Source: CAMEON01 sp045602325
GTDB lineage: Bacteria > Bacillota > Clostridia > Oscillospirales > CAG-272
DNA: 10,998 bases
Direction: 5' to 3'
NCBI GenBank assembly: GCA_045602325.1
Contig: JAZSBH010000067.1
Span: 1-10,998, forward strand
Both the position numbers and the translations under genes were made by a program. Below the pieces are notes generated by a model that was not told where the DNA came from, ran no database searches, and was given only the letters and a program-made list of their open reading frames with translations. This document shows positions 1-6,337 of the stretch, piece by piece. The stretch's first letter is position 1. Each line of letters begins with the position of its first letter.

Positions 1-1512
1 CTCGTCCCAGACCAGCTTACCGCCCTCCTCACGGATGGCCAGAAAGGTGGGGCGCTCCTTGCGGTCGCCCGTGGCGGTGTTGGGGGAATGGAAGGACAGG
101 TACATCTGGCCGTTGGTATCGGTGAAGATCATGCCGTGACCGCCGTCGTAGGTGCCGGTCATGTACTTGGAGTAGAGCAGCTTTTCCTCGTGGATCCACT
201 CGCCGTCCAAACGACCGTTCGCACTGCGTGCCACCGCTACGGTGTAGCCGTGGGCGTCAAAGTTGGACCAGACCATGAGCAGGTCGCCCTCGGTGGTGGT
301 GTACATCCAGCAGCCGTCGGTGACGCCTGCCGTTGCCCAGTTGGGCTCGTTGGCCAGGAAGAGCTCGATGGGGTCGGAGATAAAGTGGGTGAAGTCCTCC
401 GACAGCTTGGCGGCGGCGAAGGAGCCCACGCTGTTCGGCATGCAGGTCCACTCGTGGACGAAGACCATCCAGGGCTGTCCGTCGGGATCCACGTAGAGGG
501 TGCCGTCGATGGCATCCCAATCCTTGGGGGTGATGTGGCCGTCCGTGATTTCCACGAAGGGTCCCTCGGGGGAATCCGACTTCATGATGGTACAGCCGCG
601 GTGTCCCGTCACCTTGTTCAGGTAGGTGGTGAACATGTAGTAGGCTCCGTTGTACTTATGGACCTCGGGAGCCCAGTGGCTGCCGCCGTCGGTGCTCTTA
701 TCGGCCACCGAGGCGACCTTGCCGATCTTCTCCCAGGGGCCTTCCAGATTGCCGCTGGTATTCTTGTAGCAGTTCCAGGTCGTGCCGTAGGCGTAGTAGA
801 CGCCGTCCTCTACCAGGATGCAGGGGTCACGGAGCTTTTCAATGTTGGCGGTGATCATGGTGTACTCCTTCTCGGTGCCCTTCACGTCCAGGTTCGTGGG
901 GACGCAGAGCCCGTTTTCTTGGGTGTAGTAGTTGTCCAGCAGATATTCGGCGCAGGCGTAGAAGGAACGGTAGGTGGTGGCGGCCAGGAAGATCTGACCG
1001 TTCTTACCGTCATTCGCCCCTACGGTTCGGATGGCGAATTCGCCCTCCTGCAGATCGGCCATCATGGCGGCGCTCTCAGGGCGGTTCTCGGAGCAGAGGA
1101 CGATTTCCTTGGCGTAGGACTTGGAGGAGTTCTCGATGCGGATATCAGCCCCCGTGTAGCTTTGGATCATGGTGCGAAGTATTTCTGCCTCGGTCGTGAG
1201 GGGAGACTCGGCGTTCTTGTCGTAGACCAGGCGGAAGGTGGAGCGGCGGTCTCCGGGCTCGGTGACCAGCAGATTATACGTCGAGTCGGTTTCGGGCTCC
1301 GGCTCGGATTCGGTCTCGCTGCCGGGTTCGGTCATGGCTTCGGTCTCTCCGACCGTGGGGATCTCGGTGTCCGTGGGAGAGGGGCTCTCTGCGGTGACCG
1401 CGGCTGTGGTGTCGGGCTCGGGGGTCTCGGAGGGGGCGGTACAGGCGGTAGCCGTCTGTGCAGACAGAAGTAAAAGCAGGGCACAAGCCAGAAAACGTTT
1501 GGCGGATCTCAT
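1..1512 (-). CDS. Secreted lipoprotein with GH43-type glycoside hydrolase domain (C-terminus cut by window edge)
   Basis: 504 residues are readable from ATG at 1512-1510 with no stop before the edge. Residues 1-23 form a signal peptide (MRSAKR, then a Leu-rich core) followed by Cys24, a probable lipidation site; the lipobox ATA-C is weak. Residues 25-78 are a Pro/Glu/Thr/Ser linker. Residues about 80-215 form an alpha/beta domain like the small N-terminal domains of some alpha-glucuronidase-like and DUF4838-like hydrolases (a resemblance only). From about 217 comes a five-bladed-propeller GH43 domain: RDP with the presumed catalytic base Asp229, HWAPEV at 279-284, AIDGTLY with the presumed pKa-modulating Asp336, and TDG at 398-400 before LLMVWS, where other members place the acid region. 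GH43 enzymes usually release arabinose or xylose from plant polysaccharides; the exact substrate cannot be told. The visible end (RPTFLAIREEGGKLVWD) resembles the end of this fold, so few residues are probably missing. AAAGGA lies 7 nt before the ATG. Confidence 0.88.
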   Translation of the reverse strand, partial: MRSAKRFLACALLLLLSAQTATACTAPSETPEPDTTAAVTAESPSPTDTEIPTVGETEAMTEPGSETESEPEPETDSTYNLLVTEPGDRRSTFRLVYDKNAESPLTTEAEILRTMIQSYTGADIRIENSSKSYAKEIVLCSENRPESAAMMADLQEGEFAIRTVGANDGKNGQIFLAATTYRSFYACAEYLLDNYYTQENGLCVPTNLDVKGTEKEYTMITANIEKLRDPCILVEDGVYYAYGTTWNCYKNTSGNLEGPWEKIGKVASVADKSTDGGSHWAPEVHKYNGAYYMFTTYLNKVTGHRGCTIMKSDSPEGPFVEITDGHITPKDWDAIDGTLYVDPDGQPWMVFVHEWTCMPNSVGSFAAAKLSEDFTHFISDPIELFLANEPNWATAGVTDGCWMYTTTEGDLLMVWSNFDAHGYTVAVARSANGRLDGEWIHEEKLLYSKYMTGTYDGGHGMIFTDTNGQMYLSFHSPNTATGDRKERPTFLAIREEGGKLVWDE

Positions 1513-1554
1513 GAAGGATTCCTTTCGGTGGAGTGAACAGTATGGATAAAATTT

Positions 1555-1583
1555 ATTATAACACGGAACCGGAGGATTGTCAA
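1555..1583 (-). promoter_or_regulatory. Perfect-consensus sigma-A promoter for the GH43 lipoprotein gene
   Basis: Read on the minus strand, TTGACA (1583-1578) and TATAAT (1560-1555) are both exact consensus and are separated by exactly 17 bases. The predicted transcript would start near 1548 and give a short leader of about 35 bases before the AAAGGA ribosome site and ATG at 1512. No operator-like repeat is evident over it, so strong and possibly constitutive transcription is inferred. Confidence 0.85.
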
Positions 1584-1626
1584 CGGGGAGTGGTTTTTCG
1601 TCACAAAAAGTTCATAAAACGGGGGA

Positions 1627-1656
1627 TTGTGTAAACCGAGGGCGGTGTGGTATAAT
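1627..1656 (+). promoter_or_regulatory. Extended -10 promoter for the phage-like two-gene cassette
   Basis: TATAAT at 1651-1656 is preceded by TGG, giving the extended -10 form TGnTATAAT. A partial -35 (TTGTGT, 1627-1632) lies 18 bases upstream. Transcription would begin near 1663. This places the ATG at 1627 upstream of the transcript and supports the TTG start at 1702 for the first gene. The promoter diverges from that of the GH43 gene. Confidence 0.72.
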
Positions 1657-1701
1657 AGTGGCACAAGGCAGAAAGATTCTTTTCGAAAGGAAGTGGAAAC
1701 A

Positions 1702-1950
1702 TTGAGTACGAGAATCGTATCCGGCAAAAAAGTTGCGCTGGATGAGTACACCACCGCCGAGGAAGTGACGGTTTACGCGACCACCGGAAGGGAAGCCTTG
1801 CAGGTCAACACCGAGACCTTCGTGATCGGCTCTACCCTGTTTTTGATCGAGGATGGCAGCGTGTATATGCTGGACGCTGATGGCAGCAGCGGCGGCGTAT
1901 GGCGCTCGGTCAAGGACGGCACACCGCTCACGGACGGGGGTGATGACTGA
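1702..1950 (+). CDS. Small phage-tail-module-like protein (82 aa, TTG start)
   Basis: The frame is open from 1627, but I choose TTG at 1702: AAAGGAAG (1686-1693) sits 8 bases before it, and the ATG at 1627 overlaps the predicted promoter. The protein begins STRIVSGKKVALDEYTTAEE and ends in an acidic tail (TDGGDD). It has no signal peptide or membrane segment and looks like a short beta-rich polypeptide. Its style (VALDEYTTAEEVTVYA, NTETFVIGSTLFLIEDGSVYML) resembles small uncharacterised proteins coded just upstream of tail-fibre or tail-appendage genes in Clostridia phages; this is recollection of type, not a search result. Its stop TGA (1948-1950) overlaps the ATG of the next gene by one base, so the two are probably translationally coupled and may act together. 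Function unknown. Confidence 0.72.
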   Translation: MSTRIVSGKKVALDEYTTAEEVTVYATTGREALQVNTETFVIGSTLFLIEDGSVYMLDADGSSGGVWRSVKDGTPLTDGGDD

Positions 1951-3860
1951 TGTCCACCAGTGAGATGATGGCAACGGCGGTAGCCGTCGCCAAAGCCATG
2001 CAGGGACCGTCGGCTCCCCTGACCGTCAACGGCGTGACCTACGACGGAACAAAGCCGGTAAGTATCACGGCGGGAAACCCGCCCATCGTGAATTCTGTGG
2101 AGGAAATGACGGATCCGTCGGTTCAGTACGTATTGGCGTCCACGGGAACCGTATGGGTGAATCGTCATGTGGAGGGATACACGAACCAAATACCGCTGGC
2201 GACTACCGAAGCCGGCGGCAGTGAGATCTACGGTGACGGAAAGGGCTATGCGTATCCCTTCCGCATTTCTTCCTCCACCGGTACGGTCAAGGAGGGCGGT
2301 TCGACCTACCTGACAGGCTTTATTCCCGTAAACGGCCCCTCCAAGATCCGCCTGAGAGGCTTTTACACCGTGGAAAGTACGGGCATTGGCAGCTTTGTTT
2401 TCATGTATGAGGAGGGAGGCGTTTATAACTACGACGCCGCCAAGCAGGAGAATACCTTCCTGGGTATGCTGGCATACTGGACTCAGCTGGACGAGGAAGG
2501 GAAGGACTGGGAGGTCACGCTTCTGAATGAAAACGCCCGCTACATCCGTGTACAGGCACAGGGAATGGATGAGGGTGCGATCATCACCGTGGACGAGGAG
2601 ATCGAAGGAAGCAGCGAGGGTGGACACATGTGGGTGGACACCGGTGTTCCGGGCTTCAGCAGCAATGCCGAGACCGTAAAAAGCCTGGAGGATCGAACCG
2701 AGGCGCTGGAAAGCGCCGCTACTCAGGCACAGGAACGGCTGGATTCTCTGGAGGATGCACAGACCATTGAACTGCCCGTCTGGTGGGAGGATTACCTCCC
2801 CGCCCGTATGGCTGCGATCCGCGCCCATCAGGACGAGGGCGGTAAGGATGCCTTCAGTTTCGTGGTCATGACCGATATCCACGAGCCTAACAGTCTCGGG
2901 CGGCGCACGGGAGCGGTGGCCAAGCGGGTCATGGATGCCTGCGGGATTCCTTACGCTTTGGATCTAGGTGATTTTGCCACCCGATCATCGGTTACCACAA
3001 AAGAGGCCATGGAGACCAGTATTTGGGCGGCACAGGATATCCTGGCACCCATCGGAGACCGTCTGCTCCGTACCCGCGGTAACCACGACGGCTTTTGGGG
3101 AACCTCCACGGGGAGCGACGGCAGTACCAAATACTACGTCAACGGCTACACCGACGCCGAGATCTGGAATCGGGTCTTCCGCTCAGTGGCGGCGGCGGGG
3201 AAGGCTGTGTTTGATGCAGACGGCGTGGGCTACTACGTGGACGATGAGATCCATAAGGCCCGCTTCGTTGTACTGAACACCAGCCGCAAGGGCTGTGCCA
3301 TGGGCAGCTATCGCTACGGACAGAGCCAATTTGACCTGATGGCCAAGGCGCTGTCCACCCTGCCAGACGAGGGCTGGTGCGTGATGTTCTTCTCCCACGT
3401 CCCGCCCGTGACCGTTCTGGATTACGATGGCAACGGCACCTCGGATGGCAATTTGTCAGCCGAGATCCCCGAGCAGACCCTTTTGCGGGGGCTGGTGTCT
3501 GCCTTTATGGATCGGGAGACCTTCACGGGCTCCTACGGCACGAGCGGAAGCTGGGACTACGTCTCTATTGAGAACCTGGATCTCACGGGGGCGAAGGGAA
3601 CCTTTGCCGGCTACTTTGCGGGTCACCTCCACGGGGATATGATCTTCGACGCGGATGACACCTACCCCTTCCCGGTCATCGTTACCCGTTGTGATGCTCC
3701 CGCTGAGGAGGAGCTGCTCCACATCGACACCCGTACCGTCGATACCTACACCGAGCACAGCTTTGACGTGGTCACCGTGGTCAGAACCGGGGATGGCCTC
3801 AAGCTCTACCTGGACAAGATCGGCGCCGGCGAGGATCGGGAATTGACCGTGGCGGGATGA
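1950..3860 (+). CDS. Phage-tail-like protein with C-terminal calcineurin-type metallophosphoesterase domain
   Basis: 636 residues. The N-terminus (AMQGPSAPLTVNGVTYDG) is typical of phage tail appendage proteins. Residues about 90-220 look like a beta-sandwich (AYPFRISSSTGTV, then TGFIPVNGPSKIRLRG), perhaps for carbohydrate binding or trimer assembly. Residues about 240-271 form a heptad-rich coiled coil. Residues about 300-600 are a metallophosphoesterase with every metal-ligand block in order: D309-I-H311, G340-D341, GNHD at 377-380, H483 in FFSHVPP, and GHLH at 558-561. The active site therefore looks complete and probably binds two divalent metals. There is no signal peptide. The substrate is unknown; phosphodiester-containing cell-surface polymers or nucleotides are possible. 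ATG at 1950 overlaps the upstream stop, and a terminator follows. Phage ancestry is inferred from the N-terminal style and the small partner gene; a host enzyme with a similar N-terminus is the alternative. Confidence 0.85.
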   Translation: MSTSEMMATAVAVAKAMQGPSAPLTVNGVTYDGTKPVSITAGNPPIVNSVEEMTDPSVQYVLASTGTVWVNRHVEGYTNQIPLATTEAGGSEIYGDGKGYAYPFRISSSTGTVKEGGSTYLTGFIPVNGPSKIRLRGFYTVESTGIGSFVFMYEEGGVYNYDAAKQENTFLGMLAYWTQLDEEGKDWEVTLLNENARYIRVQAQGMDEGAIITVDEEIEGSSEGGHMWVDTGVPGFSSNAETVKSLEDRTEALESAATQAQERLDSLEDAQTIELPVWWEDYLPARMAAIRAHQDEGGKDAFSFVVMTDIHEPNSLGRRTGAVAKRVMDACGIPYALDLGDFATRSSVTTKEAMETSIWAAQDILAPIGDRLLRTRGNHDGFWGTSTGSDGSTKYYVNGYTDAEIWNRVFRSVAAAGKAVFDADGVGYYVDDEIHKARFVVLNTSRKGCAMGSYRYGQSQFDLMAKALSTLPDEGWCVMFFSHVPPVTVLDYDGNGTSDGNLSAEIPEQTLLRGLVSAFMDRETFTGSYGTSGSWDYVSIENLDLTGAKGTFAGYFAGHLHGDMIFDADDTYPFPVIVTRCDAPAEEELLHIDTRTVDTYTEHSFDVVTVVRTGDGLKLYLDKIGAGEDRELTVAG

Positions 3861-3888
3861 TCTCACTCATCGGCTGAATGACAAAACG

Positions 3889-3942
3889 GCTCCCCCGAAG
3901 GATTGTTTGAAAGACCGTCCTTCGGGGGGCTTGGTGTTTCTT
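3889..3942 (+). terminator. Rho-independent terminator after the metallophosphoesterase gene
   Basis: CCCCCGAAGGA (3892-3902) pairs perfectly with TCCTTCGGGGG (3918-3928) around a 15-base loop, and a T-G pair extends the stem. The T-rich tail TTGGTGTTTCTT follows. It starts about 28 bases after the stop at 3860 and closes the two-gene cassette. Confidence 0.8.
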
Positions 3943-3997
3943 CGGCGTTGGCCAGGGAAATAGCGGGGGTGGATAAATGAAGTCTCTTGCCGGTTCT

Positions 3998-4014
3998 GTT
4001 AACATATTGTAAAC
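3998..4014. promoter_or_regulatory. AT-rich imperfect palindrome upstream of the sugar operon (candidate operator)
   Basis: GTTAACATATTGTAAAC reads as two 8-base half-sites around a central A; six of eight positions are symmetric. It stands out as AT-rich in GC-rich surroundings. Its centre is 46 bases upstream of the -10 box at 4052, or about -58 from the likely transcription start, a distance usual for an activator. No regulator gene lies nearby and the half-site is not one I can assign to a family. Confidence 0.3.
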
Positions 4015-4051
4015 TATCCCTGAAATCTACGCCATAAAAGGGAAAATCATG

Positions 4052-4057
4052 TATAAT
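4052..4057 (+). promoter_or_regulatory. Probable -10 box of the nucleotidyltransferase-nahK-galE-galM operon
   Basis: An exact TATAAT in the 272-base gap after the terminator. No good -35 is found 16-18 bases upstream (the 17-base position reads ACGCCA), so transcription may need an activator. The transcript would start near 4064, giving a leader of about 70 bases ending in GGAGG (4120-4124), 8 bases before the ATG at 4133. Confidence 0.5.
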
Positions 4058-4132
4058 AATATAGTGGAGAAATAGGCTGTTTCCCGTGCTCGAGGACGGC
4101 CATTCCAAATACATATTTCGGAGGAAACAATT

Positions 4133-5059
4133 ATGACTCTCGTAATTTTAGCGGCCGGTATGGGATCCCGCTTCGGCGGCGTTAAGCAGATGGAGCCCAT
4201 CGACAAGGACGGCAACTTCATCATCGACTATTCTGTCTTCGACGCCAAGCGCGCCGGCTTTGACAAGGTGGTCTTCATCATCAAGGAAGCCATCGCCGAG
4301 GACTTCAAGGCTACCATCGGCGCCCGCGTGGAAAAGCACATCGTCGTGGAGTACGCGTACCAGGAGATGGCCGATATCCCCGAGGGCTATGCCATTCCCG
4401 AAGGCCGTATCAAGCCCTGGGGCACCACCCACGCCGTCCGCTCCACCCGCGGTATTGTGAAAGAGCCCTACGGCGTTATCAACGCTGACGACTTCTATGG
4501 CCGTAACACCTACGAGAAGCTAGCCGCTCACCTTCGCAAGATCGAAAACGGCGAGTTTGCCGACGATGGTGTGTGCCATTGCTGCGCCGTAGGCTTTAAG
4601 GTCAAGAATACCCTGACCGACAAGGGCGGCTGCTCCCGCGGTATCTGCAAGGTCAACGAGGATGGGATGCTTGTGGATCTCGTCGAGACTCACAAGATCG
4701 AGAAGCTGGGAGACAACGCTCAGTATCCCGATGCCAACGGCAACATGGTCTACCTGGACGGCGAGACGGTTGTCTCCATGAACTGCTGGGGTCTGGGTGC
4801 CGAGACCATCGATATGCTGGACAAGGACTTCGACGTGTTCATGCAGAATCTGGACAAGGCCGCCGATCCCATGAAGGCCGAGTCTCTGCTCCCCACCTCC
4901 ATTGACACCTTCGTCAAGGCAGGCAAGTGCGACGTGGTGGTCTATCCCACCGAATCCGAGTGGTACGGCGTGACCTACAAGGAGGATAAGCCTTGGGTGG
5001 TGAACGCCATTCAGGCTCTCATCGACGCGGGCGAGTATCCCGAGCACCTGTGGGGCTGA
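4133..5059 (+). CDS. Sugar-1-phosphate nucleotidyltransferase (NTP transferase family)
   Basis: 308 residues with a GT-A/Rossmann nucleotidyltransferase fold. LAAGMGSRFGG at 6-16 is the nucleotide-binding signature G-x-G-S-R, followed by Lys18 in VKQ. KPWGTTHAV (94-102) matches the conserved base-binding region of glucose-1-phosphate uridylyl/thymidylyltransferases, and NADDFYG (117-123) supplies the probable magnesium-binding aspartates. It should join a sugar 1-phosphate and an NTP, releasing pyrophosphate, in the cytosol. The kinase gene starts 4 bases after its stop, so the kinase product is its likely substrate: GlcNAc-1-P, GalNAc-1-P or Gal-1-P. UTP is the likely donor because GalE, two genes on, uses UDP-sugars. 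It is not a classic GalU or GlmU: there is no hexapeptide-repeat acetyltransferase domain, and I do not recognise a named subfamily. Start chosen from GGAGG 8 bases upstream. Confidence 0.88.
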   Translation: MTLVILAAGMGSRFGGVKQMEPIDKDGNFIIDYSVFDAKRAGFDKVVFIIKEAIAEDFKATIGARVEKHIVVEYAYQEMADIPEGYAIPEGRIKPWGTTHAVRSTRGIVKEPYGVINADDFYGRNTYEKLAAHLRKIENGEFADDGVCHCCAVGFKVKNTLTDKGGCSRGICKVNEDGMLVDLVETHKIEKLGDNAQYPDANGNMVYLDGETVVSMNCWGLGAETIDMLDKDFDVFMQNLDKAADPMKAESLLPTSIDTFVKAGKCDVVVYPTESEWYGVTYKEDKPWVVNAIQALIDAGEYPEHLWG

Positions 5060-5063
5060 TATC

Positions 5064-6170
5064 ATGACAAAACCGACTCACGAGCAGATCCTGGCCGTAT
5101 GCGCCCACTTTGCCTTTGACGGCGCGATTTCCGACCTAAAGGTGTGCGGCAACGGCCACATCAACAGTACCTATATTGTTACTATGGGAAGCGGGAAACG
5201 CTACATACTTCAAATTCTCAACACCGCCGTCTTCACGGATCCCGTGGGGGTCATGGAGAACATCGCGGCGGTCACCGACCATATCCGCGCGGGGCTGATC
5301 TCCGCCGGCGAGGATGCCGAGCGGGGAACCATGCGGGTGGTACTGACCACCGACGGACAGAAGGGCTACACCGACTCCGAGGGGCGCTTCTGGCGCGCCT
5401 ACGACTTCGTGGAGGGAACCATCTGCCGACTGACTGTGGACAGCCCTGAAACCTTTGCCCGGGTGGGCGAGGCCTTCGGAGACTTTTTGCGGCGGTTGTC
5501 GGATTTCGATGCCTCCCGTCTGGTCGAGTCCATCCCCAACTTCCACAACACCAAGAAGCGCTACGCCGATTTCCTCGCCGCCGTGGAGCGGAATGCTTCG
5601 GGCAGAGCCCATCTGGTGCAGGAGGAGATCAAGTTCATCACCGACCGCGCAGAAAAATGCGCCCTCATCGTGGACGCCTTGGCAGATGGGACTCTCCCTC
5701 TCCGCGTGACCCACAACGACACCAAGCTGTCCAACATTCTTTTGGACGAGGTGACCGAGGAGGCGGTCTGCATCATCGACCTGGATACGGTTATGCCCGG
5801 CTCCTCGCTGTACGACTTCGGAGACTCCATCCGCGCCGGAGCGGCTTCCGCTGCCGAGGACGAGCATGACCTGGACAAGGTACACTTCCTTCCCGAGATG
5901 TTCAAGGTCTACGCCCGCGGCTTCATCAAGGGCACGGGTGGGGATCTGACCCCCAATGAGCTTGCCATGCTCCCAGACGGCGGCTACATCATTACCTTGG
6001 AGACAGGCATCCGCTTCCTAGGTGATTACCTGAACGGCGACGTGTACTTCCATACCGACTACCCCGACCACAACCTCGTCCGCGCCCGTACCCAGCTCAA
6101 GCTGGTGGCCGAAACCGAGGCCTATATGCCCGAATTGAGGACATTCGTCAAGGAACTCGCAGAACAGTAA
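5064..6170 (+). CDS. nahK: NahK-type N-acetylhexosamine 1-kinase (aminoglycoside-phosphotransferase fold)
   Basis: 368 residues, close to the roughly 360 of Bifidobacterium NahK. It matches the remembered NahK sequence along its whole length, notably GDGHIN-type GNGHINSTY (29-37), RYILQ (46-50), RVTHNDTKLSNILLD (214-228), IIDLDTVMPGSSLYDFGDS (237-255) and YPDHNLVRARTQLKLV (333-348). HNDTKLSN holds the catalytic base Asp219 and a metal-ligand Asn, and DLD (239-241) the second metal site. NahK phosphorylates free GlcNAc or GalNAc at C1 with ATP, giving the alpha-1-phosphate used in lacto-N-biose and mucin core-1 sugar salvage. The partner upstream would turn that product into a UDP-sugar. Activity on galactose or another hexose cannot be excluded from sequence. 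The start overlaps the operon context with a 4-base gap and no strong ribosome site of its own, suggesting coupled translation. Confidence 0.88.
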   Translation: MTKPTHEQILAVCAHFAFDGAISDLKVCGNGHINSTYIVTMGSGKRYILQILNTAVFTDPVGVMENIAAVTDHIRAGLISAGEDAERGTMRVVLTTDGQKGYTDSEGRFWRAYDFVEGTICRLTVDSPETFARVGEAFGDFLRRLSDFDASRLVESIPNFHNTKKRYADFLAAVERNASGRAHLVQEEIKFITDRAEKCALIVDALADGTLPLRVTHNDTKLSNILLDEVTEEAVCIIDLDTVMPGSSLYDFGDSIRAGAASAAEDEHDLDKVHFLPEMFKVYARGFIKGTGGDLTPNELAMLPDGGYIITLETGIRFLGDYLNGDVYFHTDYPDHNLVRARTQLKLVAETEAYMPELRTFVKELAEQ

Positions 6171-6191
6171 ATTGGGGTTTATCGGGGAGCG

Positions 6192-6283
6192 AGGGGAACA
6201 GACCCCTTTTCAAGAACTTTCAAATAGTGTTTATTGGACAATCTTTTTTGAAAGTTTTGAGGATTCTCAAGGGCAGAGCCCCT
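6192..6283. repeat. Imperfect nested inverted repeat inside the operon (miniature-element or REP-like)
   Basis: Between the kinase and galE, AGGGG (6192-6196) pairs with CCCCT (6279-6283), CCCTT (6204-6208) with AAGGG (6269-6273), and AACTTTCAAA (6215-6224) with TTTGAAAGTT (6247-6256), with a 22-base loop. Each end can also fold locally (AGGGG/CCCCT at 6192-6207 and GGGC/GCCC at 6271-6281). It has no coding potential. It could be a dispersed palindromic repeat, an RNA-stability element, or a partial terminator lowering galE and galM expression. Confidence 0.6.
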
Positions 6284-6337
6284 GGCCGACAAACCCAAAT
6301 TTGCAACCATAATCTACTATCCGAAAAGGAGAAAACC

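Noticed and set aside
88..1473. Plus-strand open frame of 461 codons
   Set aside because: It is antisense to the GH43 lipoprotein gene, has Gly/Val-rich low-complexity sequence with no domain, and reflects the GC-rich third positions of the real gene.
1773..2882. Minus-strand open frame of 369 codons
   Set aside because: It covers the junction of the two phage-like genes, which have ribosome sites, coupling and conserved motifs on the plus strand.
1702..3860. An intact prophage
   Set aside because: Only two tail-like genes are present; head, packaging, lysis and integration genes are absent and flanking genes are metabolic.
5064..6170. Aminoglycoside or choline/homoserine kinase of the same fold
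   Set aside because: Near end-to-end resemblance to bifidobacterial NahK, including the HNDTKL and YPxHNLVRxRTQ blocks, and the neighbouring sugar genes favour an N-acetylhexosamine kinase.
6227..6337. Upstream in-frame ATG extending galE by 37 codons
   Set aside because: The extension would encode the inverted repeat, and the ATG at 6338 has AGGAG and begins the usual GalE N-terminus.
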